From assembly GCA_937888485.1 (NCBI GenBank), contig CALAQQ010000134.1, forward strand, positions 1-6,584: a stretch of 6,584 nt of DNA, in the 5' to 3' direction. Numbering within the stretch: position 1 is the stretch's first letter; the number at the start of each line of letters is the position of its first letter. Below are positions 1 to 6,532 of the stretch, one piece after another. Both the position numbers and the translations under genes were made by a program. The notes beneath the pieces are model-generated. The model was given only the letters and a program-made list of their open reading frames with translations. It was not told the origin of the DNA and searched no databases. Source of the DNA: an uncultured Clostridia bacterium. Its GTDB lineage: Bacteria > Bacillota > Clostridia > Oscillospirales > Acutalibacteraceae.

Positions 1-1055
1 CTGACAGTACAAAATTCTATCTTGAAAAAATCTCCCGTTATTGGGTTGCAAGATACGGTGCATATCCCGTTATATGGACTCTCGGTCAGGAAGCTGATAA
101 CGACTTTTACTGGAACGAAACTTCTCATCCGGAATGGAATTACCGGAATAATCCCTATAAGCTTGTTGCGGAATATATTGCAAAATATGATACATACGAC
201 CATCCGCTTTCTGCGCATCAGGAAAACGTCGGAAACACCGCAGCTTACGGTAACGGCGAAAACGCAAGCGATAAATGCAGGGTTTATTACAAAGATGCTT
301 TGCCCTCCTGTTTCAGAGATGTTAATGCACATAATTTCTATGCTGCACAATGGCATCCCACCAAAACAGATCAAATCAATTTCAATATTTGCAAAGATTA
401 TTGGTATAATTCGCAAGGCAAACCAGCTGTTAATTATGAGGGACAGTATTGTTACCTCTGGACAAAGAATTTCGGTTCAAGAATGCAAGGCTGGGTTGCA
501 TATCTTAACGGTATGTACGGCTATGGCTGGGGCGGTCACGACACATGGAGTTACCTAAATATTTATGACGAAGAAAACGACAGTTCCGACGGCGTTGACA
601 CAATAACAAGCGAAGAAAAAAACAATGCCACATGGCAAGATTCACTCGAATATGCAAGCTCATATCAGGTTGGATATATGCGTGATTTTCTTGAAAATTC
701 GGAGTGGTTTAACCTCATTCCCAGATTTGATAACAAATTATATTTTGTTCCCGCAAACAATGTATATTACTCATATGCAAGTAACGAAAGAAATTCGGAA
801 ATAGTTGTTTACTTCTATTCATATACAGATAAGTTTGTTGCTCAGAAAACAAACACCAAATATTACGGAGGAATAAAAACAGGCACAGTCGGAAGTCTTA
901 TTCCCAAAGGAAGATATACTTACCAATGGTTTGACCCGATAAACGGTGAATACTCCAAAGAATATGAATTCACTGCGACAATATTCGGAACATATTATCT
1001 CGGCGACAGACCGAAGGCAACCGATTTGGCAGTAGTAATCCGTTCCGCAGAATAA
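1..1055 (+). CDS. DUF4038 / apiosidase-like glycoside hydrolase (GH140-related), 5'-truncated
   Basis: The open frame enters from the left edge (first full codon at base 3) and runs 350 codons to TAA at 1053-1055. DUF4038 proteins are TIM-barrel glycoside hydrolases, and characterised GH140 members release apiose side chains from pectin. Seen here: the late-barrel signature YWVARYGAYPVIWTLGQE (visible residues 13-30), with E30 at the end of a core strand, and later KPAVNYEG, whose Glu (visible residue 146, bases 438-440) sits where the family has its catalytic nucleophile. The following GSRMQGWVAYLNGMYGYGWG corresponds to the family's conserved helix and Gly-rich turn. Roughly residues 230-350 look like a beta-sandwich tail of the type labelled 'putative collagen-binding domain' (VVYFYSYT, then YQWFDPINGEY). 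Perhaps 100-200 N-terminal residues lie outside the window, so a signal peptide cannot be judged. Family assignment is firm; the sugar cleaved is unknown, and the neighbouring beta-mannosidase does not settle it. Confidence 0.85.
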   Translation, partial: DSTKFYLEKISRYWVARYGAYPVIWTLGQEADNDFYWNETSHPEWNYRNNPYKLVAEYIAKYDTYDHPLSAHQENVGNTAAYGNGENASDKCRVYYKDALPSCFRDVNAHNFYAAQWHPTKTDQINFNICKDYWYNSQGKPAVNYEGQYCYLWTKNFGSRMQGWVAYLNGMYGYGWGGHDTWSYLNIYDEENDSSDGVDTITSEEKNNATWQDSLEYASSYQVGYMRDFLENSEWFNLIPRFDNKLYFVPANNVYYSYASNERNSEIVVYFYSYTDKFVAQKTNTKYYGGIKTGTVGSLIPKGRYTYQWFDPINGEYSKEYEFTATIFGTYYLGDRPKATDLAVVIRSAE

Positions 1056-1060
1056 TTATC

Positions 1061-1065
1061 AGAGG
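1061..1065 (+). promoter_or_regulatory. Ribosome binding site of the GH2 gene
   Basis: The AGAGG run lies 7 bases before the ATG at 1073, within the 17-base gap after the upstream stop codon. It supports that ATG as the start, and the gap has no room for a separate promoter. Confidence 0.6.
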
Positions 1066-1072
1066 TATACCA

Positions 1073-3559
1073 ATGAAAAAATTCAGTCTTAACGGTTGCT
1101 GGCAAGGCGAATGCTTCGATGCAAACGGAATTAAAAAATTTGATTTTCCGGGAAATGTACCGGGATGTGTACATACAGACCTTGTCGGCAAACAAATTCC
1201 CGAAGATATCTTTTACCGCAATAATCCGGATGAATGCCAATGGATTGAAGACTGCGACTGGCGGTACACCAAAAAATTCACACTTAACGAAATCCCCGCA
1301 AAAGCTAATCTGATATTTGACGGTCTTGACACTTATGCGGATATTTATCTGAACAATACGTTCATCGGGTCTGTTGATAACATGTTTATATCCCATTCTT
1401 TTGATGTCGCCGCTCTGCTTAACAAAGGTGACAATATCATCTCGGTTAATTTTCGCTCACCTATCCGCGAAGTTGAAGGATTTGAAAAACGTGAAGGAGC
1501 ATTCACAACCGAGCGTATGCATACAAGACGAATTCAATGTACCTACGGTTGGGATTGGGTTGCAAGATTTGTTACCTGCGGAATTTGGCGTGATGTTTAT
1601 CTTGATTTCACTGACGGATTTTCGGTAAAGAATGTTTATATCTATACAGAGCATATACTTGAATCTTCCGCTCAGATAGTTGTTGAAGCGGAATTTGAAA
1701 ATTATCACAGCGGAAAAATTGTTGAAATTGAAATTGTTTCACCCGACGGTCAGACGGTTTACCGTCACAACAAATACTGCAAAGAACATTATATAAAGGA
1801 ATACATCGATATACCAGATGCCGGACTGTGGTATCCAATAGGATACGGAAGTCAACCGATATATAAGCTTAAGATTTGTGAAAAAGAATTCTCATTCGGT
1901 ATTCGCATCGCTACTGTCCTTCAGTTACCCGATAAAAAAGGAAGTCTGAACTATAATAAATGCCTTGAAATCAAAAACTCTGTCAGTGGCGAAATCTACG
2001 ACCAAAACAAAGATTTTTCGGGCTTTCAGCTGTTAATAAACGATGTTCCGATTATGTGCAAAGGTGCAAACTGGGTTCCATGCGAACCTTTCCCATCAGC
2101 AGAAAAAGATGAAAAGATAACCGAATTAATTACCCTCGCAGCCGAAGCAGGAGTTAACATGCTTCGTGTATGGGGCGGCGGAATTTTTGAAAAACAGCAT
2201 TTCTATAATGAATGTGATCGACTTGGAATTCTTGTTACTCAGGATTTCCTTATGGCATGCGGTCACTATCCCGAAGAAAAAGCCGATTTTATAGAACAGT
2301 TAAAAAAAGAAACTGAATTTGCAGCATACGAACTGCGGAATCATCCATCTTTTGTCTGGTGGTCCGGCGATAATGAAAATGCAATTTGGGGAAGCGATGA
2401 GTCAGAGGATTACAAAGGCAGAACAGCAATCCACGAAGGGATAATGCCTGTTCTTAACCGTCTTGACCCTAAACGCCGATTTATGCTTTCAAGTCCATGC
2501 GGCGGCAATACATATGCATCAAAAACTGTCGGCACAACTCATAACACACAGTATCTCGGCGATTCAATTTTTCCATACATTCTTGACACTGAAATGATGG
2601 ATTACAAGGAGTTCTTTTCAACCCTGCTTGCACGGTTTATTGCTGAAGAACCGACTTTCGGTGCTGTCTCACTCCCCTCTCTGCGCCGTTTTATGACTGA
2701 TGAAGATATTTTCAATTCAGACGAAATGTGGAATTATCACACAAAAGGTAATCCCTGTCTTCCGTTCACTCTTTTTGATTTTCTTCAAAATTTCGCTAGC
2801 AAAGTTCTCGGCGAATTTAAAGACGGTTCTGACCGATACTTCAAACTGAAATATACTCAGTTTGAGTGGATTCGTGTTTCCATGGAAAATATACGCAGAA
2901 ACCGTGGGTTTATAAACGGTATTGTCTATTGGATGTGGAACGACTGTTGGCCCGCTTCAAGCGGCTGGGCATTTGTTGATTATTATTGTCTCCCCAAAGC
3001 ATCTTTCTACAGTTTTAAACGCTGCTCAAAACAGATTCTTGCATCGATTGACAAAACAGATAAATATGAAATATATCTTTGCAACGACGGACTTTCAAAA
3101 AAACAAATTACTCTTTCTTTATATTCAGTTCAAAATGGTAACGCAACGCTGATTACGACAACTGATGCTGTTGTATCATCGGAAAAATCCGAAAAAGTGT
3201 TTTCTGTTCCGCTGAACGATGTTCCAGAATGCACTATGCTTGTTTGCGATGTGATAAGCGACGGAGTGCTCATTGACCGTGCTTTTTATAAATCAGGTAC
3301 ACTGCCTATTATCCCTACCGATACTGTCAAAGTGATTTCGAAAACTGAAAATACAATCACAATCACTGCTGACAAATATGTTCACGCAGTTGAATTAGAC
3401 GGTGAGTTTATTTTTGACGACAACTTTTTTTCATTGTTGCCAAGTGAAAAACGTACAATAACATTCCGCCCGAGCTTTGATATTCAGGACAATGAAATAA
3501 GAGTTTCGGGATATACTGTTGATTTTGCTGATATATCACGGAGTAAAACAACATTTTGA
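1073..3559 (+). CDS. Beta-mannosidase, glycoside hydrolase family 2
   Basis: Complete 828-residue GH2 protein, the usual length for retaining beta-mannosidases, which remove terminal beta-1,4-mannose from manno-oligosaccharides or N-glycan cores. The N-terminal sugar-binding jelly roll (about 1-175) starts with MKKFSLNGCWQG and includes VPGCVHTDL and the hallmark YGWDW (158-162). An Ig-like domain (about 180-285) follows, then a TIM barrel (about 290-640) with KGANWVP (N333, W334) and MLRVWGGGIFE (363-373), and C-terminal beta domains. The acid/base is E435 in WWSGDNEN. The nucleophile is E525 or E526 in AEEPTFGAVSLPS, about 90 residues later as expected, but the motif carries three extra residues compared with the usual SE(F/Y)GxQSxP. 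There is no signal peptide, so it should act in the cytoplasm on imported oligosaccharides. It lies 17 bases after the DUF4038 gene, probably in the same operon. Exo-mannosidase activity is likely; another GH2 specificity (for example mannosylglycoprotein endo-beta-mannosidase) is possible. Confidence 0.93.
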   Translation: MKKFSLNGCWQGECFDANGIKKFDFPGNVPGCVHTDLVGKQIPEDIFYRNNPDECQWIEDCDWRYTKKFTLNEIPAKANLIFDGLDTYADIYLNNTFIGSVDNMFISHSFDVAALLNKGDNIISVNFRSPIREVEGFEKREGAFTTERMHTRRIQCTYGWDWVARFVTCGIWRDVYLDFTDGFSVKNVYIYTEHILESSAQIVVEAEFENYHSGKIVEIEIVSPDGQTVYRHNKYCKEHYIKEYIDIPDAGLWYPIGYGSQPIYKLKICEKEFSFGIRIATVLQLPDKKGSLNYNKCLEIKNSVSGEIYDQNKDFSGFQLLINDVPIMCKGANWVPCEPFPSAEKDEKITELITLAAEAGVNMLRVWGGGIFEKQHFYNECDRLGILVTQDFLMACGHYPEEKADFIEQLKKETEFAAYELRNHPSFVWWSGDNENAIWGSDESEDYKGRTAIHEGIMPVLNRLDPKRRFMLSSPCGGNTYASKTVGTTHNTQYLGDSIFPYILDTEMMDYKEFFSTLLARFIAEEPTFGAVSLPSLRRFMTDEDIFNSDEMWNYHTKGNPCLPFTLFDFLQNFASKVLGEFKDGSDRYFKLKYTQFEWIRVSMENIRRNRGFINGIVYWMWNDCWPASSGWAFVDYYCLPKASFYSFKRCSKQILASIDKTDKYEIYLCNDGLSKKQITLSLYSVQNGNATLITTTDAVVSSEKSEKVFSVPLNDVPECTMLVCDVISDGVLIDRAFYKSGTLPIIPTDTVKVISKTENTITITADKYVHAVELDGEFIFDDNFFSLLPSEKRTITFRPSFDIQDNEIRVSGYTVDFADISRSKTTF

Positions 3560-3577
3560 ATTTGAAATTATTTGAAC

Positions 3578-3582
3578 GGAGG
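3578..3582 (+). promoter_or_regulatory. Ribosome binding site deciding the phosphoesterase start at 3592
   Basis: GGAGG ends 9 bases before the ATG at 3592. The in-frame ATG at 3583 directly abuts this site, and the in-frame TTG at 3556, which overlaps the upstream TGA, lies before it and has no site of its own. The start at 3592 is therefore preferred. Confidence 0.75.
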
Positions 3583-3591
3583 ATGAAGAAA

Positions 3592-4920
3592 ATGAAACCT
3601 GTCAGCTTTTATCTTGTAACCGATACGCATTATTTTGAAAACGAATTGGGTGTCGAAGGAAAAGCCTTTGAAAAAATGATGGCAACCGAACAGTATTTTG
3701 TCAGAGAGAGCAGTGCAATTATAAAATCAACCTTTGCACGCATCAGCGAAGATAAGGAAACCGATATTGTTATAATTCCGGGTGACCTTACAAAAAACGG
3801 AGAAAAAGATAGCCACAAAAGCTTCATAAAAGAGCTTTACAAGCTTAAAGAAAGCGGTAAAAAGATTTATGTTATAACAGCAGGTCACGATTACGGAGAA
3901 TTATCATACGCATATAAAAATGATGAACGGATTGAGGTTGAGGGTACAAACTTCAACGCTCTTTGTGAAATGTACCGTGATTTCGGCTACGGCGATGCTA
4001 TCGCTCTTGATGAACCCACTCATTCTTATGTTGCCGAAATCAACGATGGTGTAAGAATGCTTGCCATATGCTGTGACAGTCTTAATCAACCAAAGGGGGC
4101 AATGGACGATAGGCTTATGGCTTGGGCTAAGATACAAATCGATAAAGCAAAAGAAGACAACTGTTCAATTTTTGCAATATGCCACTACCCTATTATTCCG
4201 TCTGTACCTGTATTCGACCTTGTCGGAGATGCTAAAATCAAGAAATGGCGGAAGGTTGCCTCATTCCTTGCAGACAACGGAGTTGAACTTGTCTTAACGG
4301 GACATATGCACATTCAGAGCATAAATGAGTTTTATTCCGAAAAGGGAAACAGACTGATTGATATTTGCACCGCCTGTCTTGTAGGCAGTCCTGCAAAATA
4401 CAGAAAAATCACAATAGATAAAAACTCTGTACTGAAAATCAAAACAATTGATGTTGAAGATTTCGGATGGGATATGAACGGTCTTACGGCGCAGGAATAT
4501 TGCCATAAGAAATTTCACGATGCAATTATTGCCCGTGTGCGCGGTGCACTCAGCGGCGGTGAGGGCATTGTCAAACATCTGAAGGCATTCGGAAGAAAAC
4601 GCTTTGAGACAATAACCGTCGGAACAGTTGAACGTCTGCTCTTTATCAAAAGAGATAAGGCTCTTAAAGATAAAAAATTAACCGAGCTTGTCGGTGAAAT
4701 CGGTGTCGGAATCTTCCTGGGTGACGGTGCTCACACAGAAGGAACACCTGTTTATAATTTCATATCGGGCATTATCAAAAGATTTTCTTTTGTACTTAAA
4801 AAGGTTGAACCGAAGCTTGAAAAAGACGGTGTTAAGGTTGATTTGAGAAGCATGCTTCTTAACACCATCGGAAACAATAAAGATTTTTCGGATAACAACG
4901 CTGAATTCATATTAAAATAA
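3592..4920 (+). CDS. Cytoplasmic calcineurin-like metallophosphoesterase with an altered GNHD motif
   Basis: Protein of 442 residues from the chosen ATG; the frame stays open back to a TTG at 3556, which would give 454. Metal-site motifs of the calcineurin-like phosphoesterase fold appear in order: D11-T-H13, G64-D65-L-T-K-N-G, the third motif as TAGHD (G98, H99, D100), H198 in ICHYP, and G237-H238-M-H240. Members hydrolyse phosphomono- or diesters using a two-metal centre. The third motif is normally GNH(D/E), whose Asn binds metal 2; here Gly stands in its place while the catalytic His remains. There is no signal peptide or membrane segment. After the catalytic domain (about 1-291) comes a basic tail of about 150 residues, probably helical (for example IIKRFSFVLKKVEPKLEK), which I do not recognise. 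It starts 32 bases after the beta-mannosidase stop and ends 21 bases before a second phosphoesterase, consistent with one operon. The substrate is unknown; a sugar phosphate is only a context-based guess. Confidence 0.85.
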   Translation: MKPVSFYLVTDTHYFENELGVEGKAFEKMMATEQYFVRESSAIIKSTFARISEDKETDIVIIPGDLTKNGEKDSHKSFIKELYKLKESGKKIYVITAGHDYGELSYAYKNDERIEVEGTNFNALCEMYRDFGYGDAIALDEPTHSYVAEINDGVRMLAICCDSLNQPKGAMDDRLMAWAKIQIDKAKEDNCSIFAICHYPIIPSVPVFDLVGDAKIKKWRKVASFLADNGVELVLTGHMHIQSINEFYSEKGNRLIDICTACLVGSPAKYRKITIDKNSVLKIKTIDVEDFGWDMNGLTAQEYCHKKFHDAIIARVRGALSGGEGIVKHLKAFGRKRFETITVGTVERLLFIKRDKALKDKKLTELVGEIGVGIFLGDGAHTEGTPVYNFISGIIKRFSFVLKKVEPKLEKDGVKVDLRSMLLNTIGNNKDFSDNNAEFILK

Positions 4921-4925
4921 TAATG

Positions 4926-4932
4926 AAAAGGA
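4926..4932 (+). promoter_or_regulatory. Ribosome binding site of the membrane-anchored phosphoesterase
   Basis: AAAAGGA ends 9 bases before the ATG at 4942, inside a 21-base gap between genes. It supports the 4942 start; the nearby ATG at 4923 is out of frame with the phosphoesterase. Confidence 0.6.
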
Positions 4933-4941
4933 AATCGGAAT

Positions 4942-6222
4942 ATGAAAAAAAGCGTCAAAAAAATCATAAAGAAAACCGTTTTAACCGCATTGCTGGTGTC
5001 GGTTGTTATTCTGATAACAGGAATAATATATTTTGAAATCGAACCCGAAAATACCAACATAGACTTTAATCCCGCAAACGAACAGAACGTTACGGATAAA
5101 ACAATAAAATTCAATTCCGACGGCAAACTTAAAATACTGCATATTGCCGACACACATCTTAACTATGACAAGCATTTTGATTCATCGGTTTGGGTAATCG
5201 CTGAAGCCTGCGACGTGGAAAAGCCTGACCTTGTTGTACTTACAGGTGATAATACACATCCCAACGAAGACCCCGAAAAAACCCAAAAGCTTATCAACGC
5301 TCTGATGAACATATTCGAATCAAGAAGCATTCCCGTTGCCGTGACCTTCGGCAACCATGATTCAGAGGCAGGCCCGATGTCAAGAAAGGACATTATGGAT
5401 TATTACAAGACCTTCTCTTGCGTAATAACCGCAGATGAATCCGTAAACTTCAAAAACTGCGCAACGTTCAACATTCCCGTTCTTGCATCTGACAGCGACA
5501 AGGTAAATTTCAATCTTTGGGTGTTTGACTCAGGCGATTATGATGAGGATGACCCGAGACATTATGACCGTGTACGCACCGAACAGATTGAATGGTATAA
5601 GGAAACCTCCGCGAAGTTTCAGAATGAAAACGGCGGAGAAAAACTCAATTCGGTTGTTTTTCAACATATAATTGTGCCTGAAATTTATGATGTACTTAAA
5701 AAAGTTGATTCAAAACAACCTTATGCAATTGAACATATCTACAACAAAGAGGAATATTACGCTTTTAACCCCGAAAATGTGAACTACGGCACTCTCAACG
5801 AAAAGCCTTGCCCCGGATATTACAACGACGGTCAGTTTGATGCGCTGGTTGAAAACGGCGATGTGCTCGCAATGTTTACCGGTCACGATCACACAAATGC
5901 CTTTGGAGTAAGAAATCAGAATATCGATATCTATACTTCTCCTATGACTCGTTACAAAGGTCTGGCTTATACAACGCAATACGGCTACCGTGTGGTTGAA
6001 ATTGATGAAAATGATACATCAACTTATGAAACAAGAGTTGAACGCCTTTACGATGTTTTCGACTTTGATTACATAAAAACCGCAAAAGAAAACGGTGATA
6101 AATATTCAACGAGAATTGCGTTTGAACTTGCGGTCAAAGGGATGGTTCAGAAAGCATTTTTGAAGTTTTATCAATCGGCAGTTGAACTTGTCACAGGCAG
6201 ACAGGTAACATATCCTCATTAA
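4942..6222 (+). CDS. Membrane-anchored metallophosphoesterase, Dcr2 / PAP29-like
   Basis: Complete 426-residue protein. A lysine-rich N terminus (MKKSVKKIIKK) is followed by one hydrophobic segment at about 12-31 without a clear signal-peptidase site or lipobox Cys, so the enzyme is probably anchored with its catalytic domain outside. All the canonical two-metal motifs are intact: D70-T-H72, G102-D103, G137-N138-H139-D140, H242 in FQHI and G314-H315-D316-H317. The middle region (FNLWVFDSGDYDED, then RVRTEQIEWYKETSAK) and the late stretch GHDHTNAFGV resemble the Dcr2 / purple acid phosphatase 29 branch of this superfamily, which contains phosphomonoesterases. It is the last gene of the run and has no clear terminator after it. 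Its intact active site and envelope location contrast with the preceding gene, so the two are unlikely to be a simple tandem duplication. Release of phosphate from an extracellular organic phosphate or phosphorylated glycan is inference; phosphodiesterase activity is an alternative. Confidence 0.87.
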   Translation: MKKSVKKIIKKTVLTALLVSVVILITGIIYFEIEPENTNIDFNPANEQNVTDKTIKFNSDGKLKILHIADTHLNYDKHFDSSVWVIAEACDVEKPDLVVLTGDNTHPNEDPEKTQKLINALMNIFESRSIPVAVTFGNHDSEAGPMSRKDIMDYYKTFSCVITADESVNFKNCATFNIPVLASDSDKVNFNLWVFDSGDYDEDDPRHYDRVRTEQIEWYKETSAKFQNENGGEKLNSVVFQHIIVPEIYDVLKKVDSKQPYAIEHIYNKEEYYAFNPENVNYGTLNEKPCPGYYNDGQFDALVENGDVLAMFTGHDHTNAFGVRNQNIDIYTSPMTRYKGLAYTTQYGYRVVEIDENDTSTYETRVERLYDVFDFDYIKTAKENGDKYSTRIAFELAVKGMVQKAFLKFYQSAVELVTGRQVTYPH

Positions 6223-6257
6223 AACCAGCAAATTCCAATTTGTGATTAGTAAGAAAC

Positions 6258-6464
6258 ATACAATACGCAATTGAATTATTCTTAGATAAAGATATGGAAG
6301 AAAAGCTTTATAATTTGTCAAAAAGAGTTGCTGAAGAAAAGTTGAGCACAAAGTATATGGAATTGAAAACCAGACCTCATATTACTTTAGGATATTTTAA
6401 TGAGGAAGATGTTTTTATAAAGCGAGTAATTAAATATTATGTTAATCAAAACAACTTTCCCTGA
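6258..6464 (+). pseudogene. Remnant of a 2'-5' RNA ligase / LigT-like (2H phosphoesterase) gene
   Basis: The frame reads (I/M)QYAIELFLDKDMEEK and continues to RPHITLGYF before a TGA at 6462-6464, about 68 codons. This matches the first part of LigT/2'-5' RNA ligase-like proteins of the 2H phosphoesterase superfamily, which are usually about 170-190 residues and need two H-x-T/S motifs; PHITL is the first. The second motif and the rest of the fold are absent, and neither of the other two forward frames continues it after 6464. The codon where the family's initiator Met falls is ATA (6258-6260), with no good ribosome binding site before it. The first ATG (6294) would give only 56 residues and lose the first strand. 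A decayed or truncated gene is the simplest reading. Its base composition is more AT-rich than its neighbours, consistent with decay or foreign origin. Family recognition comes from the motif and N-terminal pattern only. Confidence 0.65.
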
Positions 6465-6485
6465 TAAAAAATCTACACTGTTGAT

Positions 6486-6512
6486 TTGACGGCCTGAAAA
6501 TGCAATTAATAT
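6486..6512 (+). promoter_or_regulatory. Possible sigma-A promoter for the acetyltransferase gene
   Basis: TTGACG (6486-6491) and TAATAT (6507-6512) resemble -35 and -10 boxes, but the 15-base spacer is shorter than the usual 17. A start point near 6519 would leave a leader just long enough for the ribosome binding site. In AT-rich DNA such matches also arise by chance. Confidence 0.3.
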
Positions 6513-6521
6513 TTGCAAAAT

Positions 6522-6528
6522 GGGAGGA
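6522..6528 (+). promoter_or_regulatory. Strong ribosome binding site of the acetyltransferase gene
   Basis: GGGAGGA lies 4 bases before the ATG at 6533, a near-complete anti-16S match that fixes the start of the truncated gene. Confidence 0.75.
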
Positions 6529-6532
6529 TTTT

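Larger units (their letters stand above)
6223..6532 (+). other. AT-rich stretch without an intact gene
   Basis: This 310-base interval separates the phosphoesterase from the acetyltransferase. It holds a broken LigT-like gene fragment at 6258-6464, a short perfect inverted repeat (CAAATT-CC-AATTTG, 6229-6242) just after the phosphoesterase stop, a weak imperfect hairpin following the fragment, and a possible promoter before 6533. By hand count 6241-6480 is about 27% GC, well below the neighbouring genes. I see no tRNA-like or riboswitch-like structure. Confidence 0.6.

Noticed and set aside
22..558. Plus-strand open frame of 178 codons at the left edge
   Set aside because: It overlaps the DUF4038 gene in another frame, is rich in Ile and Thr without family motifs, and has no ribosome binding site. 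The frame beginning at base 3 carries the conserved barrel motifs.
995..1396. Minus-strand open frame of 133 codons across the DUF4038/GH2 junction
   Set aside because: It is a shadow of the plus-strand genes: no recognisable domain, and it lies opposite the conserved GH2 N terminus.
4752..5153. Minus-strand open frame of 133 codons with hydrophobic stretches across the two phosphoesterases
   Set aside because: The hydrophobicity comes from reading the complement of AT-rich plus-strand codons, including the Lys-rich and membrane segments. It has no domain, and both plus-strand genes here are well supported.
3592..6222. The two phosphoesterases as a recent tandem duplication
   Set aside because: They share only the superfamily metal motifs. 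The N termini, the third motif, the spacing between motifs and the C-terminal regions all differ, so they appear to come from separate subfamilies.
6229..6242. Inverted repeat CAAATT-CC-AATTTG as a terminator of the operon
   Set aside because: The stem is almost all A-T, the usable loop shortens it to about five pairs, and no T run follows. A factor-independent terminator is not supported.
6469..6487. Imperfect hairpin AAATC...GATTT after the LigT remnant
   Set aside because: It has a five-pair AT-rich stem, a mismatch and a tiny loop, with no T run on the plus strand. On the minus strand a T run does follow, but there is no minus-strand gene to terminate.
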